A stretch of DNA of 59,837 bases from Pontiellaceae bacterium (GTDB lineage: Bacteria; Verrucomicrobiota; Kiritimatiellia; Kiritimatiellales; Pontiellaceae). The DNA lies in NCBI GenBank assembly GCA_016937945.1, contig JAFGVP010000171.1, positions 1 through 59,837 of the forward strand, written 5' to 3'. The notes beneath the pieces were generated by a model. That model had not been told where the DNA came from. It searched no databases and saw nothing but the letters and a program-made list of their open reading frames with translations. Of this stretch, positions 9,243 through 17,141 are shown one piece after another (the first letter of the stretch is position 1; each line of letters opens with the position of its first letter). The translations under genes and the position numbers were made by a program.

Positions 9243-10835
9243 CTAGTGCCTGAAAATAAACTCCTTGCTGTTCAGCAGGGCCCATACGATATCGATCGAT
9301 GCATCGTAGCGTGACAGCTCCGATGCATGGACATAGGCCTTGGCAATTTCAAACTCCTCCGGCGTCGGATGACGTGACAGGATCGTCAGGTACATGTCGT
9401 CCAGCGCTTTGCGCGGCGGCTTCCATGCCGACGGATTCTTCAGCCGGTCCGTCTGTTTGTTCGGGGTATATCGCTTGTCGGTAATACCGAGCAGTTCTCC
9501 GTTGCTCCTGATCTTTTCCTGAATATGCGTGGAGTTGAGGAGATAAAGCTTCTGGGCGCTCGAAGGATTGTTGTTGCGCTCCGATTCGAAGCCGGAGTCG
9601 CGCGGCGGCCGGCCGAACAGCTCAAGGAACGGGCTGGTAATGCTTCCATCGGCCAGACGGATCGAACGCTCGTTTTCCGGGATAAAGGTGAACGGTTCCG
9701 GAATATCGCTTGAATAGGATTCCGTGGTGCCGGTGATCTGGCAGATGGCATCGATCAGTACTTCCGCATCAAGGCGGCGCATGTAGTAGTGTGAAAAATT
9801 GGTCTGGTCCGACTGATTGGCTTCGTTGTGGATGGAGGAGAGCTGGTAGGTGCGGGAGTTAAGAATGATTCGGTAGAGATGCCGCAGGTCATAGTCGTGG
9901 GATTCAAGCTCCCCTGCTAGAAAGTCGAGAAGTGCTTTGTTTTGCGGTGGATTGTCCGGATGAATGTCATCGGCTTCGTGGATAATTCCGCGCCCCAGCA
10001 GCCAATACCAGATCCGGTTTGCAATATTGCGGTCGAACGCCGGGTTGCCGATCAGCCACTCTGCAAAGACAGGGCGCGGGTCGGCGCCATCGGGGATTTC
10101 TGCAAGGGTACCGTCTGGAAAACGCAGGGGAACCGGCATGTTTGTTTCCGGATCGAGCAGTTTGCGGGACGGATCGTGGTAGACAATCTCTTCTTTCCAT
10201 TCAGCGGTTCCCTTATAATTGATGCTTCCGAAAAAGGCCGCCATACCGAGCAGTTTATCGCGATCCCAGCGGTCGGTCCGTATGCCCATGAAGGTGAGGG
10301 CCACGATGCGGGCGGTTTCTTCCGGACTGTGCGCCGGCATGGCCCGGTAAAAATTGACGGGGCCTTCCCGGAAGTTACTGCCGCTGGATATGAGCAGTGT
10401 ACGGGCAAATTCGTCGTACGGCATATTGTGCTGCACGGCGGTGTGAATCCATCGATAATAGGCCTGCACGGCATTCGGCCAGAGCTTGCTGGGAAATTCA
10501 GCTTTGACGCGTAACAGATCACACCATTTCATGGACCAGTAGTCGGCAAACTCATCTCGTTTAAACAGCTCTTCAATAAGATCACTGCGTTTGTTGAGGC
10601 TTTTACTTTCAAGAAAGGTAAGGGTTTCCTCTTTTGTCGGCAGGGTGCCGATCATATCCAGGTAGACCCGTCGCAGAAAAACCTCGTCGGAGCAGTACTC
10701 CGATGCCGGAATTCCTTCTTTGGTCAGTTTGTCAAAAACCAACCGGTCAATTTCGTCACAGGCTTTATTGGATGCCGCCTGACAGGCCGAACCGACCGCC
10801 ATGGCAAACATCAGGCAAAACGTTGCAATCTTCAT
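9243..10835 (-). CDS. Secreted DUF1549/DUF1553 protein
   Basis: A 530-residue protein with a signal peptide (MKIATFCLMFAMAVGSACQA). DUF1549 (PSCyt2) covers roughly residues 25-230 (EYCSDEVFLRRVYLDMIGTL, then FADYWSMKWCDLLRVKAEFP) and DUF1553 (PSD1) roughly 255-510 (FDRNIANRIWYWLLGRGI, IIHEADDIHPDNPPQN, FLELFGRPPRDSGFESERN). Many relatives carry an extra cytochrome c domain (PSCyt1) with a CxxCH haem motif; I see none here. It is the first gene of the minus-strand operon, with AGGGG upstream of ATG 10835. The family is PVC-specific, exported and of unknown biochemical function. Confidence 0.88.
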   Translation of the reverse strand: MKIATFCLMFAMAVGSACQAASNKACDEIDRLVFDKLTKEGIPASEYCSDEVFLRRVYLDMIGTLPTKEETLTFLESKSLNKRSDLIEELFKRDEFADYWSMKWCDLLRVKAEFPSKLWPNAVQAYYRWIHTAVQHNMPYDEFARTLLISSGSNFREGPVNFYRAMPAHSPEETARIVALTFMGIRTDRWDRDKLLGMAAFFGSINYKGTAEWKEEIVYHDPSRKLLDPETNMPVPLRFPDGTLAEIPDGADPRPVFAEWLIGNPAFDRNIANRIWYWLLGRGIIHEADDIHPDNPPQNKALLDFLAGELESHDYDLRHLYRIILNSRTYQLSSIHNEANQSDQTNFSHYYMRRLDAEVLIDAICQITGTTESYSSDIPEPFTFIPENERSIRLADGSITSPFLELFGRPPRDSGFESERNNNPSSAQKLYLLNSTHIQEKIRSNGELLGITDKRYTPNKQTDRLKNPSAWKPPRKALDDMYLTILSRHPTPEEFEIAKAYVHASELSRYDASIDIVWALLNSKEFIFRH

Positions 10836-11062
10836 CCGGAAACCCCTAATCGCACATGATGGACATTGGTTTTGAAAAACGTCAAAAGGCGAGCGTTATT
10901 TTCTCCGGCTGTCGAAAAAGTTACTGCGCTCCGGCGTTTTACGTCATCCGTGAAGCGGTACGGCCGCTTTTTTGCATCAGTTCTTGGTTCCCAAAAAAGG
11001 CGCCATCGGGTTAACTCCCTCTCTCTCGGAAATATGAATAAGCGATAACGGATAACCGATCT

Positions 11063-12406
11063 ATGTTTGAAAATCTTTCAACCGCATTGCAGAAGACCTT
11101 CAAGAATCTGCGCGGCTACGGTAAGTTGACGGAAAAGAACGTCAAGGATGCACTGCGCGAAGTACGGCTGGCGCTGCTGGAAGCGGATGTTAATTTTAAG
11201 GTGGCGCGCGACTTTATTAAAAAGGTGCAGGAAAAGTGCCTTGGCGAGGAGGTTCTCAACAGCGTCACGCCCGGTCAGCAGGTAATCAAGTTTGTTAACG
11301 ATGAGCTGGTTGAACTGTTTGGCGGCGCGCACACGGATTTTGATCTATCCGGCAAGCCGGCGTCGATCATGCTCATGGGGCTGCACGGTTCCGGTAAAAC
11401 GACTTCGGCCGGAAAACTGGCCTTCCGCTGGCGGAAAGCCGGCAAGCGCGTTTTGCTCGTGGCCTGCGACATTCGTCGTCCGGCGGCTGTCGAGCAGCTG
11501 TCGATTCTGGCGGGGCAGGTAGGTTGCGAAATAATCAAGCCGTTCCCCGGCGAAACCGTTCCGCAGCTTGGCGGTCGCGCGGCCAAAGCATCCAACGATG
11601 GAAAATATGACATTGTGATTTACGATACCGGCGGTCGTTTCCAGATCGATGACGAGCTGGTGCAAGAACTCAAGGAATTTGAGGCCGAAACCCGGCCGAT
11701 GAACAAGGTGCTGGTGCTGGATGCCGCGATCGGGCAGGAATCGGTCAACGTCGCTGAAACCTTCAAGGAGGCCGTCGGTCTGACGGGCATGATTCTGACC
11801 AAACTCGACGGCGATGCCCGCGGCGGAGCTGCGCTTTCGGTGCATGCCGTAACCGGCTGTCCGGTCCTGATGACCGGTGTCGGCGAAAAGATGGACGAGC
11901 TGCAGCCTTTTTATCCCGATCGGATGGCATCGCGCATCCTCGGCATGGGCGACGTGGTCAGCTTTGTCGAGAAGGCGCAGGAGATGGTCGATCAGGACGA
12001 GGCGCTCAAGATGCAGGAAAAGCTGGCGAAGAACCAGATGGACCTTGAGGACTTCCTTTCCCAGATCCAGATGATGAAGAAGATGGGGCCGATCACCAAT
12101 ATGCTCGATGCACTCCCCGGTAATGCGCTCAAGATGGATGCAAAGCAGAAGGAGGCCGTCGCCAATGCTTCTGAAGTGGAAATGAGAAAGTTTGAGTCGA
12201 TAATCCAGAGCATGACGGCGTGGGAGCGCAAGAACCCTAAGCAGATCGATCGCAGCCGCCGGTTGCGCATTGCGAAGGGGTGCGGCCGCAAGCTGGCGGA
12301 TGTCAACCAGTTGCTCAAGCGCTTCGAACAGATGGGGAAGATGGGGAAGCAGTTCAAAAAGATGGAAAAAAGGTTGCGGCACCTCAAGAAGTTCACTACA
12401 AAGTAG
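11063..12406 (+). CDS. ffh: Signal recognition particle protein Ffh
   Basis: A 447-residue SRP54-type GTPase that binds signal peptides of nascent membrane proteins together with 4.5S RNA. The N domain (FENLSTALQKTFKNLRGYGK) is followed by the G domain with the P-loop GLHGSGKTTSAGKL near 106, DTGGRF near 188 and TKLDGDARGG near 246, then the methionine-rich M domain with RIAKGCGRKLADVNQLLKRF. The P-loop usually reads GxQGxGKTT and the G3 motif DTAGR; both differ here. It heads the cluster with rpsP, khpA, trmD, rplS and rnhB. No strong ribosome binding site is evident before ATG 11063. Confidence 0.97.
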   Translation: MFENLSTALQKTFKNLRGYGKLTEKNVKDALREVRLALLEADVNFKVARDFIKKVQEKCLGEEVLNSVTPGQQVIKFVNDELVELFGGAHTDFDLSGKPASIMLMGLHGSGKTTSAGKLAFRWRKAGKRVLLVACDIRRPAAVEQLSILAGQVGCEIIKPFPGETVPQLGGRAAKASNDGKYDIVIYDTGGRFQIDDELVQELKEFEAETRPMNKVLVLDAAIGQESVNVAETFKEAVGLTGMILTKLDGDARGGAALSVHAVTGCPVLMTGVGEKMDELQPFYPDRMASRILGMGDVVSFVEKAQEMVDQDEALKMQEKLAKNQMDLEDFLSQIQMMKKMGPITNMLDALPGNALKMDAKQKEAVANASEVEMRKFESIIQSMTAWERKNPKQIDRSRRLRIAKGCGRKLADVNQLLKRFEQMGKMGKQFKKMEKRLRHLKKFTTK

Positions 12407-12452
12407 CCCCTTTACCCGAAATAGCAGGGATATACTACGGAGAAAATACGAT

Positions 12453-12830
12453 ATGGCAGTTAAGATTCGACTTCGCAGAATGGGCAACCGCAATGCCCCG
12501 TTCTACCGTGTTATCGCCCAGGATTCTCGTTACCCGACGACTGGACGATTCATTGAAACGCTGGGTTGGTATGACCCCAAGCAGGATGGCAACAACTTTT
12601 CACTCAACCTTGATCGCGTAGACTACTGGCTCGGAAACGGTGCCCAGCCGTCTGAAACCGCGAACAGCCTCATCAGCAAAGCCCGTGTGCTTCCCGTTGA
12701 AAAAGCTGTTTCCGGTGCAGTAAAGGAAGAGGAAGTCCCGGCAGCTGCAGCAGAAGCTGACGCCGCCGAAGAAGCTGCAGAAGAGGCCTCTGACGCGGCG
12801 GCTGAAGAAGCTACCGAAGAAAAAGCCTAG
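12453..12830 (+). CDS. rpsP: 30S ribosomal protein S16 with long acidic tail
   Basis: A 125-residue protein from ATG 12453. The first 80 residues are ordinary bS16 (MAVKIRLRRMGNRNAPFYRV, then GWYDPKQDGNNFSLNLDRV), which helps assemble the 30S body. From about residue 90 there is a tail made almost only of Ala and Glu/Asp (EEVPAAAAEADAAEEAAEEA and onward), about 35 residues longer than a minimal S16. Lower-case regions of this kind are known in a few phyla but the function is unclear. It sits 46 bases after ffh and 2 bases before khpA. Confidence 0.97.
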   Translation: MAVKIRLRRMGNRNAPFYRVIAQDSRYPTTGRFIETLGWYDPKQDGNNFSLNLDRVDYWLGNGAQPSETANSLISKARVLPVEKAVSGAVKEEEVPAAAAEADAAEEAAEEASDAAAEEATEEKA

Positions 12831-12832
12831 GC

Positions 12833-13063
12833 ATGAAGCAGATTCTTGAGACCATTGTAAAATCGCTGGTCGATGTACCCGGAGAGGTGCAGATTACGGA
12901 AGTGAGTGGTGATAAGACCATTATTTTCGAGCTGCGCTGCAACGCCAAGGATGTCGGTAAGATTATCGGCAAAAGCGGCAAGACGGTAGGGGCCATTCGC
13001 ACAATTCTGAATTCAATGGCTGCCAAGCAGGGTCGCAAGGCCATGCTGGAAGTTGTCGACTAA
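12833..13063 (+). CDS. khpA: KhpA, KH-domain RNA-binding protein
   Basis: A 76-residue single KH-domain protein (formerly YlqC). The RNA-binding GxxG loop is seen as IIGKSGKTVGAIRTILNSMA. The family pairs with KhpB and binds many RNAs, affecting translation and cell division in Gram-positives; in this cluster it is a standard neighbour of rpsP. It starts 2 bases after the rpsP stop and is followed by an intrinsic terminator, so the upstream unit ffh-rpsP-khpA can end here. The rimM gene normally found next is missing. Confidence 0.93.
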   Translation: MKQILETIVKSLVDVPGEVQITEVSGDKTIIFELRCNAKDVGKIIGKSGKTVGAIRTILNSMAAKQGRKAMLEVVD

Positions 13064-13088
13064 GCGAACGGTTTCCATCTGGAGGCCG

Positions 13089-13123
13089 GAAAAGAGCGAG
13101 CCCTGTGCCCGCTCTTTTTGTTT
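13089..13123 (+). terminator. Intrinsic terminator after khpA
   Basis: An inverted repeat AAAAGAGCG / CGCTCTTTT at 13090-13098 and 13110-13118 with an 11-base loop, followed by T-rich sequence (TTTTTGTTTTTG). It separates khpA from trmD, which in most bacteria are joined by rimM in one operon. Confidence 0.8.
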
Positions 13124-13198
13124 TTGAACCACAGGATACGAAAAGCATGACTTCTCGGGTTTGTGTTTTCAGTGCGTTTTGTGGTTAATCGGGTGATT

Positions 13199-13915
13199 AT
13201 GAACGACGTGCTTAAAATCGATGTGGTGACGCTCTTTCCGCAGATGTTGGATGGCTTTCTGCAGGAGAGCATGATGAGGCGGGCCTCCAAGGCGGGGCTG
13301 GTGGAATTTAACACGGTCAATCCTCGCGATTTTACCACCGATAAACATAACACGGCTGATGATCGTCCGTTTGGCGGCGGCCCGGGCATGATTATGAAGC
13401 CGGAACCGCTGTTTGCAGCAATCGAATCCGTGCTGACTGCTGAAAGCCATGTCATTCTGCTGACGCCCGGTGGCAAAACTTTTTGTCAGGCCGACGCCCG
13501 GCGTCTGGCCGATGAGCAGTGCCATCTGATTTTTGTCTGCGGCCATTATGAAGGAATTGATGACCGAGTGCGCGAGGCGCTCGTGGATGAGGAGATATCC
13601 ATTGGTGATTATGTTCTGACCAACGGAGTGCTGGCTGCGAATGTGGTTATTGATGCGGTCGTGCGGTTGCGGCCCGGCGTTCTGGGTGGTGGAGAAGTGG
13701 CCACGGAGGACGAGTCTTTTTCCTCCGGGTTGCTCGAATATCCGCAATATACCCGTCCGCCGGAGTTCCGTGGCATGAAGGTTCCTGAGATTCTATTCAG
13801 CGGAGACCACGCAAAAATCGCTGAATGGCGACATCAGAAAGCATTGGAACGGACGGAAGAACGGCGATCTGACCTTCTGAAACAGATGGGTGAAAATCGC
13901 AAAAACAACACTTGA
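13199..13915 (+). CDS. trmD: tRNA (guanine-N1-)-methyltransferase TrmD
   Basis: A 238-residue enzyme that methylates G37 of tRNAs with G36, preventing +1 frameshifts. Start at ATG 13199 is preferred ([20 protein letters not shown]) over a GTG 36 bases upstream, because the family begins at that point; GGGTGA lies just upstream. SpoU/TrmD trefoil-knot motifs are clear: [34 protein letters not shown] and [12 protein letters not shown]. The C-terminal [21 protein letters not shown] segment appears as [16 protein letters not shown]. The promoter of rplS overlaps its stop codon. Confidence 0.96.
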   Translation: MNDVLKIDVVTLFPQMLDGFLQESMMRRASKAGLVEFNTVNPRDFTTDKHNTADDRPFGGGPGMIMKPEPLFAAIESVLTAESHVILLTPGGKTFCQADARRLADEQCHLIFVCGHYEGIDDRVREALVDEEISIGDYVLTNGVLAANVVIDAVVRLRPGVLGGGEVATEDESFSSGLLEYPQYTRPPEFRGMKVPEILFSGDHAKIAEWRHQKALERTEERRSDLLKQMGENRKNNT

Positions 13916-13939
13916 CCGCGAAACGCAGTCAGCTATTAT
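13912..13939 (+). promoter_or_regulatory. Sigma70-type promoter of rplS
   Basis: TTGACC at 13912-13917 and TATTAT at 13934-13939 with a 16-base spacer, starting inside the last codons of trmD. Transcription would start near 13946, about 33 bases before the rplS ATG. This gives rplS independent expression from trmD. Confidence 0.7.
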
Positions 13940-13978
13940 CTAGCGCTCTTTTAATAAATCCGGAAGCGAGAGAGTTTT

Positions 13979-14326
13979 ATGAACACTGTAGAAAAAATCA
14001 GTCTGGAACAGGCCACGCAGAATCGTCACCCCGATTTCGTCATTGGTGATACCGTCAAGGTTCATTACAAGATTAAAGAAGGTGACAAGGAACGTATTCA
14101 GGTCTACACCGGCACCGTTATCGCCCGCAAGGGTGGTGGTGTTATGGAGTCTATCACGGTTCGCCGTATCTCCTATGGTGAAGGCGTTGAACGTGTATTC
14201 CCGCTGAACAGCCCGAACATCGACAAGATCGAGATCGATCGTCATGGTAAGGTTCGTCGCGCGAAGCTCTACTACCTGCGCGATCTGGCCGGTAAGAAGG
14301 CGCGTATTAAAGAACGCCGCGTCTAA
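13979..14326 (+). CDS. rplS: 50S ribosomal protein L19
   Basis: A 115-residue bL19, which sits at the 30S-50S interface. Diagnostic segments are [59 protein letters not shown] and [20 protein letters not shown]. Length is normal. GAAGCGAGAGAG before ATG 13979 supplies a plausible ribosome binding site. A strong promoter-like sequence lies about 40 bases upstream at the end of trmD. Confidence 0.97.
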   Translation: MNTVEKISLEQATQNRHPDFVIGDTVKVHYKIKEGDKERIQVYTGTVIARKGGGVMESITVRRISYGEGVERVFPLNSPNIDKIEIDRHGKVRRAKLYYLRDLAGKKARIKERRV

Positions 14327-14428
14327 GCATTGCCGATTGGCGATTTGACGGGCTGCGGCCGACTTTTTTAGAAAAAGCCGCCGACGCCTGTGTTCCGAAA
14401 ATAGGTAATCCAAAATCGGAAATCTGCA

Positions 14429-15073
14429 ATGACTAAGCCCGATGTCCTGCTTTATGAAAAAGAAGCGTGGGTGTCGGGTTTTCTGCGTTTGGCCGGAATC
14501 GACGAGGCCGGTCGCGGTCCGCTGGCCGGACCGGTAGTGGCCGCGGCAATCATTTTTGATCCCGACTATATCCGGGCGGAGCTGGACTCGACCTACAGTC
14601 GCCTTACCGATTCCAAGGCAATGACCGAAGCGCGACGCGAGGAATATTTTGCGATGTTGACGGCGTCTGAATTCGTGCAGGTCGGAGTCGGTATTGTGGA
14701 TGCTCCCGAAATCGATCGCATCAATATCCTGAAGGCGACGCATAAGGCGATGGCGCTTGCCGTGCAGCAGGTGAATCCCGTATTTGCGCTCGTTGACGGA
14801 CTGCCGGTTAAAGGACTTCCCTGCGACTCAAGGAGCATCGTGAAAGGGGATGCGCTGAGCATTTCCATTTCCGCCGCCAGTATTATCGCGAAGGTCACCC
14901 GCGACCGCATCATGGTCGATCTCGATGCGCGGTATCCGGGATACGGCTTTGCCGGTCACAAGGGTTATGGAACAAAGCAGCATCTTGAGGCCTTGAGGAT
15001 TCACGGAGCGACCCCGGTGCATCGCCACTCTTTTCGTCCTGTTGCCGAGCTGAATCAGTTGGATCTGCTGTAG
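14429..15073 (+). CDS. rnhB: Ribonuclease HII
   Basis: A 214-residue endonuclease that cuts RNA in RNA-DNA hybrids and starts removal of misincorporated ribonucleotides. The catalytic motif GIDEAGRGPLAGPVVAAAII gives the first acidic pair; FALVDG holds another acidic residue, and SISAASIIAKVTRDRIM and YPGYGFAGHKGYGTKQHLEA are family hallmarks. Gene order rplS-rnhB is conserved across bacteria. About 100 bases separate the two. It converges with the GNAT gene 13 bases after its stop. Confidence 0.95.
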   Translation: MTKPDVLLYEKEAWVSGFLRLAGIDEAGRGPLAGPVVAAAIIFDPDYIRAELDSTYSRLTDSKAMTEARREEYFAMLTASEFVQVGVGIVDAPEIDRINILKATHKAMALAVQQVNPVFALVDGLPVKGLPCDSRSIVKGDALSISISAASIIAKVTRDRIMVDLDARYPGYGFAGHKGYGTKQHLEALRIHGATPVHRHSFRPVAELNQLDLL

Positions 15074-15086
15074 AGCAGTTTTTTTG

Positions 15087-15575
15087 TCAGTCGCGGATGC
15101 GTTTACCTAGAATTGTTACGCTGTATTCCTTCCCGTCCATTTCTGTGACATCGGGAAGATGACCCCAATCCTCGAATCCACAGGATCGGAAGAGGCGAAG
15201 GCTTCGTTCGTTGTGAGTAAAGATCAACGCAATAATCGTTTTTAGCCCGGTAGCCATTGCGGCTTCGAGCGTTTCGTTGATCAGGAGCGGACCCAGGCGT
15301 TGTCCTTGAAACTCCGGTGCCACATAGATGCTTATTTCGGCGGTGTAAAGATAGGCCGGCCGTTCATAATAAGGATGCAGTCCGGTCCATGCCGCCACTT
15401 TACCATCGATTTCGTGAATCAGCAGCGGGTATCGCTCGGGAGCGTGCTTGTGAAACCATTCACGACGTGAGTCTACGGAGATCGGGTTCATATCGGCCGT
15501 GGCAAGGCGTGATGGGATGGACGCATTGTAGATTTCTACAATGGCGGCCAGATCCTGTTCTGCAGCATGTCTCAT
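15087..15575 (-). CDS. GNAT-family N-acetyltransferase
   Basis: A 162-residue acyl-CoA N-acyltransferase from ATG 15575. It resembles the phosphinothricin-acetyltransferase group: AIVEIYNASIPSRLATADM near the N-terminus, AEISIYVAPEFQGQRLGPLL with the acetyl-CoA-binding QxxxGxLL-like motif near residues 95-105, then IIALIFTHNERSLRLFRSCG. The start overlaps the tadA stop by 4 bases (ATGA), so the two are translationally coupled. A longer frame to 15659 lies inside tadA and is not favoured. The natural substrate is unknown. Confidence 0.88.
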   Translation of the reverse strand: MRHAAEQDLAAIVEIYNASIPSRLATADMNPISVDSRREWFHKHAPERYPLLIHEIDGKVAAWTGLHPYYERPAYLYTAEISIYVAPEFQGQRLGPLLINETLEAAMATGLKTIIALIFTHNERSLRLFRSCGFEDWGHLPDVTEMDGKEYSVTILGKRIRD

Positions 15576-16075
15576 TCTTCTATTTCCCGCTGTTGAAGTT
15601 TCCGGTTTTTTGCGGACTGCCGCAGTTCCCTGAAAAAGTCCTGCATAACTGCTTTGCAATCGTCTTCCATGAGTCCGGTTTCCACTTCGACGGCATGATT
15701 CAGATCCGCATCGTTCAGGATCTTAAATTTTGAAACGGCACCGCCGCGAATGGGGTCGGTCATTCCCCAGATCACTTTCCGGATACGGGCGAGCACCAGT
15801 GCGCCTGCGCACATCGGGCAGGGTTCCTTGGTTACATACATTACGGCACCGTTAAGCCGCCAGTTTCCAACGGTCTGCGTGGCCTGAGTGATGGCAAGGA
15901 TTTCCGCATGGGCGGTCGGGTCGTTGAGGGTTTCGGTCTGGTTGTGTGCCTTGCCGATCACCTGATCGTTCAAGACAATGACGGCGCCGCAGGGAACTTC
16001 GCCTTCGTCGGCAGCCAGCTGAGCCTCGCGCAGCGCCATGCGCATATAGATGATATCCGGTGAAAAGCTGTCCAT
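15572..16075 (-). CDS. tadA: tRNA-specific adenosine deaminase TadA
   Basis: A 167-residue zinc deaminase that converts A34 to inosine in tRNA-Arg(ACG). The zinc site is complete: HAEILAI supplies His and the catalytic Glu, and EPCPMCAGALVLARI supplies the two cysteines. MRMALREAQLAADEGEVPCG is the typical start of the fold and GGAVSKFKIL the C-terminal loop. It is followed by a GNAT gene with a 4-base overlap. Cytosine or guanine deaminase relatives share the fold, but the length and these motifs fit TadA. Confidence 0.94.
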   Translation of the reverse strand: MDSFSPDIIYMRMALREAQLAADEGEVPCGAVIVLNDQVIGKAHNQTETLNDPTAHAEILAITQATQTVGNWRLNGAVMYVTKEPCPMCAGALVLARIRKVIWGMTDPIRGGAVSKFKILNDADLNHAVEVETGLMEDDCKAVMQDFFRELRQSAKNRKLQQREIEE

Positions 16076-16117
16076 AGGTCGGATATCCTGCCGCGTCGGA
16101 CCGAGGCAGGCAATTCC

Positions 16118-17011
16118 TTATTTCGGCCGTGTTGTATGCGGAATAATTACGTTCAGGGCGCTTGGCAGGACTTCCACTTCCACTTTCTGGCCGCCTTCGA
16201 GGATCTCCCCGTCAATCTGGATCGGAGAATCGTTTTCGCGGTGAACGATCATCTTCTTGAAATGACGGTTGGTAACGTGCGGGTGGTGATGGAACGTCTT
16301 TTCGATAAAGCGGTGCACCTGGCTGAGTACCTGCGGCATGCTGCTTTTTTCGATGGCGACCAGTTCGAGCAGGCCGTTATCGGCTTCGGCGTCCGGCGCC
16401 ACCAGAACATCGCTTCCAAACTGGGAGAGGTTCGCCACCGTGAAGATGAGCGGATGCCTGAAATCGATTTTTTCTCCGTCGATTTCCACCTTGAAGGGCT
16501 GAGCCTTGTATTCAAGCAGCTGAGTGGCGCCGGCGAGTACATAGGGAACCAATCCGCGGAACGGAAACTTTTCAAAGGTTTCCACTAAGGCACCGTCCCA
16601 CGCCATGCTGCAGGTCACAAAAAAGAGCCGCCCGTTAACGCGGCCCACGTCAATCTGCGTGGTATAACCCTCGAGCAGGGACTGAGCCGCCGGATCAGGC
16701 TGAAGCGGAATCTTGAAGTGTCGGGCAAACCCGTTGCCGCTGCCGGCGGGAATAACACCGAGCTGGACCGGTGTGTTTACCAGCACGCTGCCGATCGTGT
16801 TTACCATGCCGTCGCCGCCGACCACCAGAACGGTGTCCGTGCCGCGATCAATAGCGCGCCGGACCTTGTCGGCACCATCCGCTGCGGATTGGCTGAACTG
16901 AAAAGAAACGTCGTTTCCGGGAATATCCCAGGCCTTTTCGATGGCGGAGATATAGCGATAGGGTCCCCCGACGCCTGATTTTGGGTTGATCAATACCAGT
17001 ACCTGTCTCAT
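16118..17011 (-). CDS. Diacylglycerol kinase-family lipid kinase (YegS/DgkB-like)
   Basis: A 297-residue cytosolic or membrane-associated lipid kinase. The nucleotide-binding site TVLVVGGDGMVNTIGSVLVN and GVIPAGSGNGFARHFKIP are hallmarks of the DAGK catalytic domain, and the N-terminus begins LVLINPKSGVGG. The C-terminal beta domain ends with IQIDGEILEGGQKVEVEVLP, as in YegS and BmrU. The substrate (diacylglycerol, phosphatidylglycerol or sphingoid base) cannot be told. AAAAGGAGTGG lies about 13 bases before the ATG. It is divergent from the efflux operon. Confidence 0.9.
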   Translation of the reverse strand: MRQVLVLINPKSGVGGPYRYISAIEKAWDIPGNDVSFQFSQSAADGADKVRRAIDRGTDTVLVVGGDGMVNTIGSVLVNTPVQLGVIPAGSGNGFARHFKIPLQPDPAAQSLLEGYTTQIDVGRVNGRLFFVTCSMAWDGALVETFEKFPFRGLVPYVLAGATQLLEYKAQPFKVEIDGEKIDFRHPLIFTVANLSQFGSDVLVAPDAEADNGLLELVAIEKSSMPQVLSQVHRFIEKTFHHHPHVTNRHFKKMIVHRENDSPIQIDGEILEGGQKVEVEVLPSALNVIIPHTTRPK

Positions 17012-17041
17012 TTGGGCACACCACTCCTTTTCGAATGGTTA

Positions 17042-17081
17042 AATATCATATTCGATGAACGATGAAAACCATGATGATATT
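17042..17081. repeat. Inverted repeat between divergent genes
   Basis: AATATCAT at 17042-17049 and its exact complement ATGATATT at 17074-17081, 24 bases apart, lie in the A+T-rich space between the lipid kinase and the tolC-like gene. It could be an operator for the efflux operon; the wide spacing makes chance also plausible. Confidence 0.3.
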
Positions 17082-17141
17082 GAGATTTAAACTTAAAAAA
17101 CTTTGCTCAGTGTACGTCCATTTCCATAAATTAACCGGTAT

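Noticed and set aside
10866-11048. 60-codon open frame upstream of ffh
   Set aside because: No ribosome binding site or family, and it lies in the divergent promoter region.
10836-11062. Possible SRP RNA gene near ffh
   Set aside because: I looked for the conserved GGAAGGAAGCAG-type loop and did not see it here or elsewhere in the window.
11345-12493. Long antisense open frame (about 380 codons) over ffh
   Set aside because: It is a shadow of ffh on the opposite strand. It has no recognisable domain and ffh motifs explain the sequence.
14340-14400. Possible terminator after rplS (CGACTTTTTT / AAAAAGCCG)
   Set aside because: The stem has mismatches and the T-run is inside the arm; too weak to call.
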